A model generated the notes under the pieces. That model worked only from the letters and a program-made list of their open reading frames with translations. It made no database searches and was not told the origin of the DNA. From Aquincolibacterium sp041674705 (lineage in GTDB: Bacteria; Omnitrophota; Omnitrophia; Omnitrophales; Aquincolibacteriaceae), in assembly GCA_041674705.1 (NCBI GenBank), contig JBAYVF010000016.1, forward strand, positions 1 through 37,941: 37,941 nt of DNA, in the 5' to 3' direction. Below are positions 28,201-31,855 of this stretch, piece by piece. Each line of letters starts with the position of its first letter. Position 1 is the stretch's first letter. The position numbers were made by a program, and so were the translations under genes.

Positions 28201-31200
28201 GCCTCCGGCTCAAGGCGCATAAAATGCTCGCCGGTCCAGATGTTGGTTCGCACCCGCCCGCCATACTTGAAAAAACAAAAAATGCTATCCACGAAACTCC
28301 CGAGCGCCTGCAGAACTGCCCTTGTTACCTCATAAAATTTACGGACTGAAGATCCTTCGATCAAAAACGCCTTTTCGATCCTGGACTCGGCGGGACTGAT
28401 CAGCCTACGTTGCCGCTCGAGAAACGCTGTCATGCCCTTGGATGCCGCAAAATCATCAACCAACGCCCGCATCGCCTGCCTCGTTTCGGAGCTTATCCGT
28501 CGCGTTTCCGTCCGGGTTTCGGCGCGCTTGCCCGCCGTCTCTGGAGCGAGTGTCTCGGCAACAGATGCAACGGGTGCCGGTACGATCGGTCCGGCTCCCC
28601 TCTTAATTGACACGATGAAATCTGTGCCTGTCTCGGCGCGTTGCGCTTTCTCCAAACTTTTTTCGCCGCTCACACTCTGCGTGAAATTTAACGCTTTGCC
28701 GTCGCGCTTCGAAACAAAAGATGTTTCGAATAAGCCTTTCATTGCTGATAGATTTTCGGGCACATCGAAGTTTCCGCCACCGAGCATTTCCCCATCGTCT
28801 TCAGACGTCGATATATGCCGGTCATCCATCCATGCGTTAAAGACGTCCTCTTGTATTCCTATGCCGTTATCCGAAAGCTTGATCGTGAATACATTGTTTT
28901 TTTTGTTACGGCGGAGCTCGAACCCTATGCTTACCTGGTCCACAGCCATATCGCCGTTTCTTATCCTCTTAAATAGGGCATCCAAAGCGTTGCGTATAGC
29001 TCCGCTGAATATTTCCCTCATAGCTCCCAGCTCTTCCTGCGAAAGGTACCCCGAGCTCGACAGATCCCACGCCATCCCTACCTGAATATCAGCGTCCGCA
29101 GCTTGCAACGCCCGATATCTTGCGCTCGAATCTTTTGTCTCCCACCCGAACAGATGACGCTTAACAGCGTCACTCAAATCTATATCAAGTAAGATTTCTT
29201 CATCCGCAGACACTGGCACCGCGCCCGTTTCAAAACCCGGTTCTCCTTCGTCAGAACCAGGTTTTTCCGGGGTTTCAGCACGAGCAACAGTCGGCCCACT
29301 AAAACCATTGGATCGATCAAGAATTTGAACGAAGCTGACGAACGACGGCTTGGATTGGCTGGCGCGGTCAAGGAGAGCGGAAACGGATTGGGTGCTGAGT
29401 TCTTTTTTCGCGATAAGCTGCTTGAGGCCGTCGGTGAAGATGCCGAGCTGGAATTCAAAGGTTTTCCAGATCTTCTCGAGGGAATCTTTTTTGAACTTCT
29501 CGAGTTCGTTGCGGACGATGTCGAGGATCTCTTGCTTAGTGCGCTTGGGGCCGATCGCGGTTGCCGCTTCAGGCATACGCTGAAGCATTTCGTCAATGTA
29601 GGGCAGGAATTTTCCCGCGTCGGTAATGCGACCTTCTTTCGCGAGTTCGCGGATGACGTTGTCGCGCCACACTTTCACGGTCCTTAAGCGATCCGGAAGC
29701 GGCAGGGCCTCGACAAGCGCCTTCACGGCGTGGCGCATCAGGGCGTCAAAATAAGTGGTCTTGAGATAATCCTTGAATGACACTTCGCCTTTCATGACCC
29801 TGGCATAATTCTCGCTTCCCGCCAGGGAAGCGATCTTCGGCGTCACGACCGCATAAGCCACGCCTTTGCCCTTCAGAATGCGTTCGAGGCCGCTCGTATG
29901 AAAACCTCCGGCCACGACGGCAACGGTCGTTTGCTTCGCGTCCTTCATCATCGCATCGATCTTCCCCATGAACGCCTGATCGCGTTCGAGGGCCGCCTGA
30001 TAAAATTCCAGCGCCGGCTGAAGCATTTCATTCAATTTCGAATCCCGAAATCCCTGCTTGGCGAATGGCAGGCGGGCGAAACTCGAGACAATTTCCAAAC
30101 CCGAATCTTCTAAATTCGAAACCTTTTTGTTTGTATTTTTAAAATTTTTGTCATTTGAATTTGTTTCGTGCTTCGACATTCGATTTTCGAATTTCATCCA
30201 TTCGCTAAGCTGCTCATGAGTAAGTTCGAGGTTAATGAGGTCTTTGAGAAGATAAAGCCAAAGATATTTTGCCGCAAGTTCGCGCTGGGCCGGGGTTTTT
30301 ATGAGACTCGATTCCACTTCGGGAAGAAACCGCAGGAGTTCGTCATAGAGGCGGCTTCCCTTGATCTCGGAAAGAAGTTCGGCGTGTCCGAGCAGCTTTT
30401 TGAGCGCCGGCGTGAGCTTTACGGTCTTGCCGTTTTCGCGTCCGACCTGGACCAGATACTGGAGCATCTGACCGGCCGTGATCTGCCCGGTCATAAAGGC
30501 CTGGTAGCGATTGTAGAAATTCATTTCGGTCTTCACGCCAAGGCCTCGCAGGTATTTTGTCTTGAACTCATCGGCGATCTTCCGCACCAAGGGCGCGAGG
30601 GCTTCCTGTTTCCCCGTTTTTTCATAGCCGATCGAGCTGATCAGCCCCGGAAGTTCCTGATAGCCGGAGGCGGCCTTAAGCAGGCTTTGGAAATTAGAAA
30701 GATAAACCAGAAGATCCAGGAGTGAAGCGCGTTCGGTGAGGAAATTCTCCCGGGCCTCCTCAAATTCGTTCAACTTCGGGTCATAGACTTTGGCGCGTTC
30801 GCTATCGAGCGTCTGCTTGAATGCATTCCATTGCTTAAGAAGCGCCGGTTTTTTCTCCTGGGCGCGGAGGTACGCGAAATAATTCTTCTCGTAAAGGCCC
30901 CAGTCCTCCATGCCACGGAATTCGCCGGACTCTTCCTGCATCACCGCCGCCACTTCGGGACCGGAAAGTTCGGCGCGCTTTTCATAGCCGGCAAGGATCT
31001 TGCGCTTCACATCGGGTTCGGGGAATGTCCTGAGCAAAATGGGTTCGAGCCGGCCCTTGGCGCCTTCGAGTGCGGCGAGATTGACCCCGTAATTCTTCTG
31101 AAGATGACCGAGGATCTTCCGGATATTTTCCTGCGCATCGATCACGGCGTGAGCGTCTTGGATGAGAATAACCGTACGGGGTACGGCGTACGGCGTAACG

Positions 31201-31427
31201 TATGGCTCATTCGCCGTACTCCTTACGCCGTACTCTTTTGTAATCGTTCCCATCTCCGCTGGAATGGCAAGCGAATCGATCGAGAAAGCAGGCGCGGCGA
31301 CAACTTCCGCGGGCGCGGCGGTGGCGGGCGTGTTCCACGTAACACTCGTCGCGGTGAAAACAAACGCCACGACCAGCGCTGTGAACCTCAGTCCCCGTCT
31401 GTGATTTCGCTCACTTCTTATGTTCAT
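16212..31427 (-). CDS. giant secreted multidomain mosaic protein (5,071 residues)
   Basis: One uninterrupted reading frame of 15.2 kb. Residues 1-38 are a Sec signal peptide (basic start, hydrophobic core, TATSVTWNTPATAA). At least a dozen modules follow, separated by short Arg/Glu/Ala/Thr linkers such as RAETR, RSELR and RSESR (near residues 716, 931, 969, 1197, 1416, 1540, 1902, 2119, 2939, 3110, 3456, 3642 and 3996). Recognisable modules are two ChaN/TraB-like domains, a GHKL ATPase, a ParB-like segment, two ADP-ribosyltransferase-like domains, HEAT repeats, a radical SAM domain, a CheD-like deamidase, three methyltransferase-like folds and a helical C-terminus. Segments near 1910-2110, 3115-3240, 3650-3990 and 4280-4540 are unrecognised. 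The role is unknown; toxin delivery, predation or a surface polyenzyme are possible. AGAAGG lies 10 nt before the ATG. Linked giant proteins of this style are known from Omnitrophota. Confidence 0.9.
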   Translation of the reverse strand: MNIRSERNHRRGLRFTALVVAFVFTATSVTWNTPATAAPAEVVAAPAFSIDSLAIPAEMGTITKEYGVRSTANEPYVTPYAVPRTVILIQDAHAVIDAQENIRKILGHLQKNYGVNLAALEGAKGRLEPILLRTFPEPDVKRKILAGYEKRAELSGPEVAAVMQEESGEFRGMEDWGLYEKNYFAYLRAQEKKPALLKQWNAFKQTLDSERAKVYDPKLNEFEEARENFLTERASLLDLLVYLSNFQSLLKAASGYQELPGLISSIGYEKTGKQEALAPLVRKIADEFKTKYLRGLGVKTEMNFYNRYQAFMTGQITAGQMLQYLVQVGRENGKTVKLTPALKKLLGHAELLSEIKGSRLYDELLRFLPEVESSLIKTPAQRELAAKYLWLYLLKDLINLELTHEQLSEWMKFENRMSKHETNSNDKNFKNTNKKVSNLEDSGLEIVSSFARLPFAKQGFRDSKLNEMLQPALEFYQAALERDQAFMGKIDAMMKDAKQTTVAVVAGGFHTSGLERILKGKGVAYAVVTPKIASLAGSENYARVMKGEVSFKDYLKTTYFDALMRHAVKALVEALPLPDRLRTVKVWRDNVIRELAKEGRITDAGKFLPYIDEMLQRMPEAATAIGPKRTKQEILDIVRNELEKFKKDSLEKIWKTFEFQLGIFTDGLKQLIAKKELSTQSVSALLDRASQSKPSFVSFVQILDRSNGFSGPTVARAETPEKPGSDEGEPGFETGAVPVSADEEILLDIDLSDAVKRHLFGWETKDSSARYRALQAADADIQVGMAWDLSSSGYLSQEELGAMREIFSGAIRNALDALFKRIRNGDMAVDQVSIGFELRRNKKNNVFTIKLSDNGIGIQEDVFNAWMDDRHISTSEDDGEMLGGGNFDVPENLSAMKGLFETSFVSKRDGKALNFTQSVSGEKSLEKAQRAETGTDFIVSIKRGAGPIVPAPVASVAETLAPETAGKRAETRTETRRISSETRQAMRALVDDFAASKGMTAFLERQRRLISPAESRIEKAFLIEGSSVRKFYEVTRAVLQALGSFVDSIFCFFKYGGRVRTNIWTGEHFMRLEPEAAIYTGQNTLSENKPGFVTVDTEENYYFQIFETVKERFGITALSREVMEAIGIKLPDIYGPNNDTLMIDNGNNRIAAARMLGLPLDVKINIDREFKPRGEKLLTLYPGDVDWKGFLKDIRTRAETRSELREMTSEELGALYDEIMNGYVLYHGTSSIDLESIRNNGLDDLKKPFDPKEMDFYEEIYLKAMGKEVQLPGRHRSGIFYLTTNLQNAEFYANRGSEIIRLMLNDVDEVIRSEKLAAGEKARLASMKEKYSHYLDERKNNPVVLRVKGVVLERSDWELKNKEEFIREGARIQERFLAEEGAPIDPKLLKELLLEGLEITVSYVSPNEILFPESARAETRSSKLQMEEDVRQLGALFEATASMQDLDLKKAVRKVTGFLGMTGLPEAQAKDLRRARAQGLLAAVQLRMEGTKKQPEEIKNRWNAWLDLAQKDAASLGDAGKALALEIGEVQSNLKRSEKREEQTTARAPERAEKRDEIEIMTSAKKYGRIPREIFDEVSGSGARVVAFGDMHRAVTLPDYRALVGEFMQRANRQNIDRPWTHFAIEVHPAMKPAMDRMLKEWSSAQNQELSLGDFLAANPNIVNVLWKLIPNAARGKRDFKGEEDDLVSQIGTVFDMDPVFFDLESYFEMLKTAYQNGLSIEPVDFKRGAGFFKRLWRDYFSAKRIRGILDQNSKNRVLLYVGEEHISKVHSESFFLRLVQFFVGLSMGDVPELCSTLGMYLSRWLGQGKYYAFAYESGNELIASLGGPARNLVLRAVESLDPQTTLPFVVDRLKDPKNTIGRLPYIAGGRTLGEMFDATVVVPDSGLNNRDVFRAETRPTTEAPAVRSESRTEVILLPDIAGTVFRAPSPQMAPKVGDAITKAMDQDQTYKDQYPKELNYPRPGLKEVLVSMIPGEALIVAPRKMTPGWTGITHQTLIEKAGFTSMEMRQKFVRVSLYFDQKGELVDIELIPSTNKELSDVTKPEEIKELAGFLYAAFSRMKDASGKMQYTPEALDRVKISLPSQRVLDLFKTSLGDRPITFSALASVPTKASTLRSESRGDRVESAELSVNAIKKLLKGGVYDRERAIKAIGEQKLYSFAPDLVALLSEPVDVNQIVSVAHVLWELGDQEAVRNALLKNSLWPKGLPETEWRRVLEGFELAKNWDGKALLALGRAGYPALGIYAVFGGLSPYLLKMENYKDFVEYIRSSRAKIFETKAILKACETAYASLSLRRSLVAEVLELRKTPGLIKTVVGWLKSDYFVDGPGDNERQSVMQAALIRILQRSQKEAFKEVLRVRGKYHPSKALGDASCALVPIRDESIKILVDRLGDSSENVRVYATESLLKLSPEKVQRALRKSFVFPAGLTEADWKKVLEAWGIVKSSNVSQMLQSGPVLFPAAVQALLNDEQGKGLTAWLKEMDIKLFKAWLDYCGTLDGKLAALEKTLKLLEGVGKGSVTDGREKVNLLLSSFDQLGSAEKARRIFNSLMERANQKPLAGDFSLMLTNRCPFGCPMCIARAMNKERHSDVPVERLRRTIDQLKGTDHIRLVGPGETTAYGKEHILEPGFSPEFVEIVNRAASAAREVWVVTNGSLIPVDAREAQKLLGQFPRNVVWVLSVDNEHAGQMEKVQKGKKLADVVRTLEGLAQKGIGIRAHYFVAYHRPDEPRQIVSDYGLSLAEIDGRATFFPVVQPNGPAGIGMEDAESRDPEHLKGHSINPGATDLYIDMDGDVTGSNHAAFMLPEDRKTMDPVNIFGNIKDKSLDRILLENYMRNLMQRKKIDNKEMYESLAAFISAACLQDENAAKNAALQLKEMAGYTAWSKHLLELDLESRVRIAIMIRKYLPQWENSMALERHDKIFTGLVDLYLPRDSEPRAEERSERSEIREGWEIVKTGPEVNELFKKAQDIPSGRSDYLQPEDRLVKFMTDLCTVIVVRVGDKVFYAHSDFWDFKDLREKFIEMKAAADLFGEEATVFIGGGTYFQNPEIGPKVQAQRDELIRLLGNEFGLQNVQQLFPSAKDRLLDMVYDPAQEGKIFTRELSPNARPKAEVRSELRVMSINEILVRNNIINRRLLDHDADKGNATKYYVSLALFEGSLRINFHRGKSEPGDPHHEFPNVVGYELGNHKDKETGLFIVYREAGIEKYAHVPLVKREIVKVSADEFLKSWPVVAGKLGLVAPVVTSVSKNIEEAAAIFPEFEKPVMALLREAIKKHGKAFVADIASGAVPQFMRGVIALAEKNGIPSWKIRGLNVDYLEGSLRPEEVSRSVKQFDFRDEKKRIEAGFSPDSQDLVTINHINYTAVDLAGIAVRILRAGGMMFVTFADIDLNPHPVDKDTTWDNSDIIEKVEAVISRVQVADTEYVYKVQRVPRPADYPTSNGGRYASHGVMLVVTKTARSESRLEEIITRSMPQSSEVSFIDLDTGEGNFITAFRTFLQDVLKYRVIKAQGTEPLGSVKDKAPASLQNDITHANAQFPEEFMALGQGTFDIVTVNNIETAPGELARRAKELLKPEGLLLITVEELDADSDVEARIVREIEDAGFEVRVSKIPEDYPKYKTLFKNAKLIVAVPKAQKVRAKKRAESRMGELVNDLRPAEVRSVEEALAGILKDPHAKSTYSPDISLVAGLIKEGWTEEDILEAAEGMGRYPGVREDLEKINTDVNSVLPAVVGMAQKLLSEYKDEDHLFFAARSANLLYDACCLLARSQSRKIGLHLLAGVPGRAEDFGLSRKEAAKLYVGPLFGITPEMIESPIRMVFVDVGFGRSFYNAMVDNLHYAYPGRKAVLEPKMVSTGTNRFMDDWEIYQDSASGGYDYWLKDPKKYFPWIFFKDQWKNLAQAYWQPGGEVALNKFGNNVVTLALENFPKFNGKIPSTPIRKNEEDGTVSFVYRAPSQPFNRILAEIPSANEDIVNPVLALIIQYRLVQAIRKGEKPVDRTETRLGAESPPLGLVDRSNVNAGEVTAKAAKETVNPYGKEEFVNRGMEVLDGAYKLSDELKARVGEQRVLLIGVGRGYAALEMALKFPNVNIVAVNKQFGLWNDDLKGPDAERRFRQYTADEIRAAKIRIDLKFLDIENENERKAALGDQQFDFVVFESRTQIYMRDKVKVMQALFNERLKMKGLYAFVIDTVFTSNQFSLGEWEMNACNVIREAFKRSAEERSEKITDEYQYLTYVKTSDRVDVPLELDEEKTRVAVDGDKKAVPLIYSYYKETRAGKASNVAAEAAKPGGGEKVRNELREKAVQDKNIRKRFRDAIENNAMTESLLIQAMTARDYDIPGWLDEAAQKQIAKVLLDMVKEFKALLFDGTLRITKEEKVGFHLMRDVSQDSEREGQISEIIRDRKAGGTGFDWNRLRRYPSFGKGVWISKFISSRPHDFAVAFEGNLLEGRVSDSLYRMAGSFSAQKRILSLKAARETSHRGDDTLEGYLMSVLFYVFDIDGLDLNDNEMVILDPGSIKTIEVMKDYLAKKQQSLAPAAQTVGGLVKVKASNAAAEAAKRVPEQIASAPDALIFKDELDLSAMPELDAMDPLDYRRHEAQRINSGNKFLYRGVRLRFDELDAIASAGMTPDKSTGLEISMTKKPEIAINYSILPAGGGKGKKMLSTDFVCAVVVIEKAKVKIKDEFQDNRFTDGEVTTAEAIPVEAIHRILVFDKRTRHYEPLDLKTARAEARLSGSGTVIGELVNVSSVQIAAMAAAKGSEVVRKDMEEKGRAEMRRIDAEFDAIAKELLKQLDGLPGVDAIRDFLQKNLPDILKNLPAQFDAEALLSQITMVVVFGISESFAGEGASIDPRMAQTGPAQIRALLQSLSFIKDRAFTLAPDLASWSDASGSRAFMDQFMKVVSERAALINDVAHTGKMDSKDRKVLQANGAIVRPLSSVSRQFESINKQLIVPLIQGAKAARQAPIHEIFYPVNADGTGEVSNPFVNDFVNCLEVVVALHWADITSRFSDRAQLDALLKNPAELAKLRAELIQRLNLFENAGEKMIQLTASGLTISRAGAQVYLEMMAKQSIDSAA
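17283..17750 (-). other. giant protein: ADP-ribosyltransferase-like module 2 (residues about 4560-4715)
   Basis: KFLYRGVRLRFDELDAIASA (Arg4605), TGLEISMTKKPEIAINY and FTDGEVTTAEAIPVEAIHRI follow the R-S-E order of toxin-type ADP-ribosyltransferases: Y-R-G, S-x-T, then an acidic strand. The exact catalytic Glu is uncertain. Confidence 0.5.
17768..17802. repeat. 35-bp direct repeat in the giant gene, copy 1
   Basis: Encodes a KASNAAAEAAK linker on the minus strand. It differs by one base from copy 2 at 18578-18612. The two bracket one unrecognised module (residues about 4280-4540). Confidence 0.75.
18578..18612. repeat. 35-bp direct repeat in the giant gene, copy 2
   Basis: Encodes a KASNVAAEAAK linker. 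It differs by one base from copy 1, 810 bp away, and marks the other side of the same module. Confidence 0.75.
18708..19370 (-). other. giant protein: methyltransferase-like module 3 (residues about 4020-4240)
   Basis: QRVLLIGVGRGYAALEMALK is a good SAM-binding motif I, followed by NVNIVAVNKQ, QFDFVVFESRTQIY and MKGLYAFVID. This is the best-preserved of the three methyltransferase-like folds. Confidence 0.6.
20538..21035 (-). other. giant protein: methyltransferase-like module 2 (residues about 3465-3630)
   Basis: VSFIDLDTGEGNFITAFR, FDIVTVNNIETAPGELARRA and LLKPEGLLLITVEEL follow the Rossmann methyltransferase order. Motif I is atypical (DLDTGEGN), so activity is doubtful. Confidence 0.5.
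21228..21635 (-). other. giant protein: methyltransferase-like module 1 (residues about 3265-3400)
   Basis: FVADIASGAVPQFMRGVIAL resembles the SAM-binding motif I, and DLVTINHINYT with ILRAGGMMFVTFADID fits strands 4 and 5 of a class I methyltransferase. Confidence 0.55.
22098..22593 (-). other. giant protein: CheD-like glutamine deamidase module (residues about 2946-3110)
   Basis: DLCTVIVVRVGDKVFYAHSD gives Cys2991 and His3006, the Cys-His pair expected for the CheD/CNF1 deamidase fold. ATVFIGGGTYFQNPEIGPKV matches the CheD 'GGa..iG..N' strand. The catalytic spacing is slightly shorter than in typical CheD. Confidence 0.5.
22788..23750 (-). other. giant protein: radical SAM module (residues about 2560-2880)
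   Basis: The motif CPFGCPMC places Cys2570, Cys2574 and Cys2577 for a [4Fe-4S] cluster. HIRLVGPGETTAYG, EVWVVTNGSLI and DLYIDMDGDVTGSNHAAF follow the radical SAM barrel and a SPASM-like end. Finding this in a protein with a Sec signal is odd because the cluster and SAM are normally cytosolic. Confidence 0.75.
23748..25070 (-). other. giant protein: HEAT-like helical repeats (residues about 2120-2560)
   Basis: Helical pairs such as DRERAIKAIGEQKLYSFAPD, IVSVAHVLWELGDQEAVRNA and IKILVDRLGDSSENVRVYAT match HEAT repeats. They lead directly into the radical SAM module. Confidence 0.6.
26028..26735 (-). other. giant protein: ChaN/TraB-like module 2 (residues about 1565-1800)
   Basis: RVVAFGDMHRAVTLPDYRAL has His1592, FAIEVHPAMKPAMDRML gives the acidic strand, and RVLLYVGEEHISKVHSE has His1766. 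The motif order is the same as module 1 but the sequence is diverged. Confidence 0.45.
27183..27815 (-). other. giant protein: ADP-ribosyltransferase-like module 1 (residues about 1205-1415)
   Basis: GYVLYHGTSSIDLESIRNNG (His1227), GIFYLTTNLQNAEFYA and PVVLRVKG follow the ADP-ribosyltransferase order: first strand with H-G-T, then Y/L-T on strand 2, then a hydrophobic strand. The H-Y-type (PARP/diphtheria-like) signature is suggested; the final catalytic residue is not certain. Confidence 0.55.
27843..28250 (-). other. giant protein: ParB/sulfiredoxin-like segment (residues about 1060-1195)
   Basis: MIDNGNNRIAAARMLGLPLD near residue 1140-1160 resembles the ParB-family 'dGxHRlaAakxlG' box. 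The upstream part (VRTNIWTGEHFMRLEPE) is not recognised. Tentative. Confidence 0.4.
28623..29195 (-). other. giant protein: GHKL-type ATPase module (residues about 745-935)
   Basis: The N box is GAIRNALDALFKR (Asn813), the G1 box LSDNGIGIQED (Asp853), and a GGGN glycine-rich segment follows. The fold is that of histidine-kinase-type ATPases, but I see no dimerisation or receiver domain. Confidence 0.7.
29823..31172 (-). other. giant protein: ChaN/TraB-like module 1 (residues about 86-535)
   Basis: It opens VILIQDAHAVIDAQENIRKI with His93, continues AALEGAKGRLEP, and closes with VAVVAGGFHTSGLERIL (His510). The paired His strands and the E-G-A motif resemble the TIKI/ChaN/TraB superfamily of metal- or haem-binding hydrolase-like folds. 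Residues about 411-447 are a repeat insertion. Confidence 0.5.
30085..30195. repeat. TTCGACATTCGAATTT-type repeat translated inside the giant gene (copy E1)
   Basis: Shares the stretch TTTGTTTCG, CTTCGACATTCG and TTCGAATTT with 33895-34033. It encodes the low-complexity Ser/Asn/Lys-rich stretch MSKHETNSNDKNFKNTNKK (residues about 411-447) within ChaN/TraB-like module 1. Confidence 0.6.
31172..31234. repeat. TACGCCGTAC-family palindromic repeat translated in the giant gene (copy C4)
   Basis: CGTACGGGGTACGGCGTACG at one side and CGCCGTACTCCTTACGCCGT at the other make the same hairpin as C1-C3. It is read in frame as EYGVRSTANEPYVTPYAVPR (residues about 65-85), between the signal peptide and the first module. 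Confidence 0.8.
31314..31427 (-). other. giant protein: Sec signal peptide (residues 1-38)
   Basis: A basic n-region (RSERNHRRGLR), a hydrophobic core (FTALVVAFVFTATSV) and a small-residue cleavage region (ATAAPA) fit signal peptidase I. Retention as an N-terminal membrane anchor is the alternative. Confidence 0.8.
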
Positions 31428-31545
31428 ATTTTATGTGCCTTCTTTTCCCCTAAAAGTTGCTACTCAATCCTCAACATCGGATGCCCTAACTCATTCACCC
31501 AAGCACCCTTTCATTCAATTTTCTCCCGCTTCATTCCCTACTAAA

Positions 31546-31574
31546 AATATGCCATCCATTCATAGTTATTACAA
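31546..31574 (-). promoter_or_regulatory. candidate promoter of the giant gene
   Basis: Minus strand: TTGTAA (31569-31574), 17-bp spacer, CATATT (31546-31551), each 4 of 6 to consensus. The leader is about 110 nt. The rest of the 332-nt gap (31428-31759) is AT-rich apart from tandem palindromes at 31678-31703. Confidence 0.4.
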
Positions 31575-31677
31575 GGGTTTTGGAGTATTTATTTGATGTT
31601 TTTTGGCTCTTTTTTATTATAAATGACTATTATTACTATATATTGCTATTTATAAATCCCCCTATACCACCCACTTC

Positions 31678-31703
31678 GTAACCGGGTTACGTAACCGGGT
31701 TAC
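31678..31703. promoter_or_regulatory. tandem 13-bp palindromes GTAACCGGGTTAC
   Basis: Two identical copies abut at 31678-31690 and 31691-31703. Each is a perfect odd palindrome. They lie about 100 bp upstream of the candidate promoter of the giant gene and 57 nt after the small symporter subunit gene. They look like a dimeric operator for an unidentified regulator. Confidence 0.5.
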
Positions 31704-31759
31704 GATTTTGGGTCACGAATGGAAATGCCGCTAACGAGGAGGCTTAAAGGACTTGAGGA

Positions 31760-31855
31760 CTACTTTTTCCGCAGGACGCGAACGAAGGAGGCGATCATGA
31801 GGACAAGAATAAAACTCCAACTAAGAGCGATGAAAATCCATCCGCCGGTTGTCAT
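31760..31855 (-). CDS. 31-residue membrane subunit of the sodium symporter (MetS-like)
   Basis: A 31-residue ORF: MTTGGWIFIALSWSFILVLM followed by IASFVRVLRKK. It is a single hydrophobic helix with a basic C-terminal end, giving an N-out/C-in topology. Its ATG overlaps the TGA stop of the symporter gene (ATGA), a classic sign of translational coupling. Tiny one-helix partners of this kind accompany several bacterial SLC6-type transporters; MetS, the partner of MetP, is the named example. Assigning it as a subunit is inference from size, topology and position. Confidence 0.7.
   Translation of the reverse strand: MTTGGWIFIALSWSFILVLMIASFVRVLRKK

Noticed and set aside
16212..31427. The giant frame as several genes fused by sequencing error
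   Set aside because: There is one uninterrupted frame, a single signal peptide, linkers of the same type throughout, and no internal ribosome-binding sites or promoters that I noticed at module borders.
31678..31703. CRISPR array
   Set aside because: Only two abutting 13-bp palindromes with no spacers and no cas genes.
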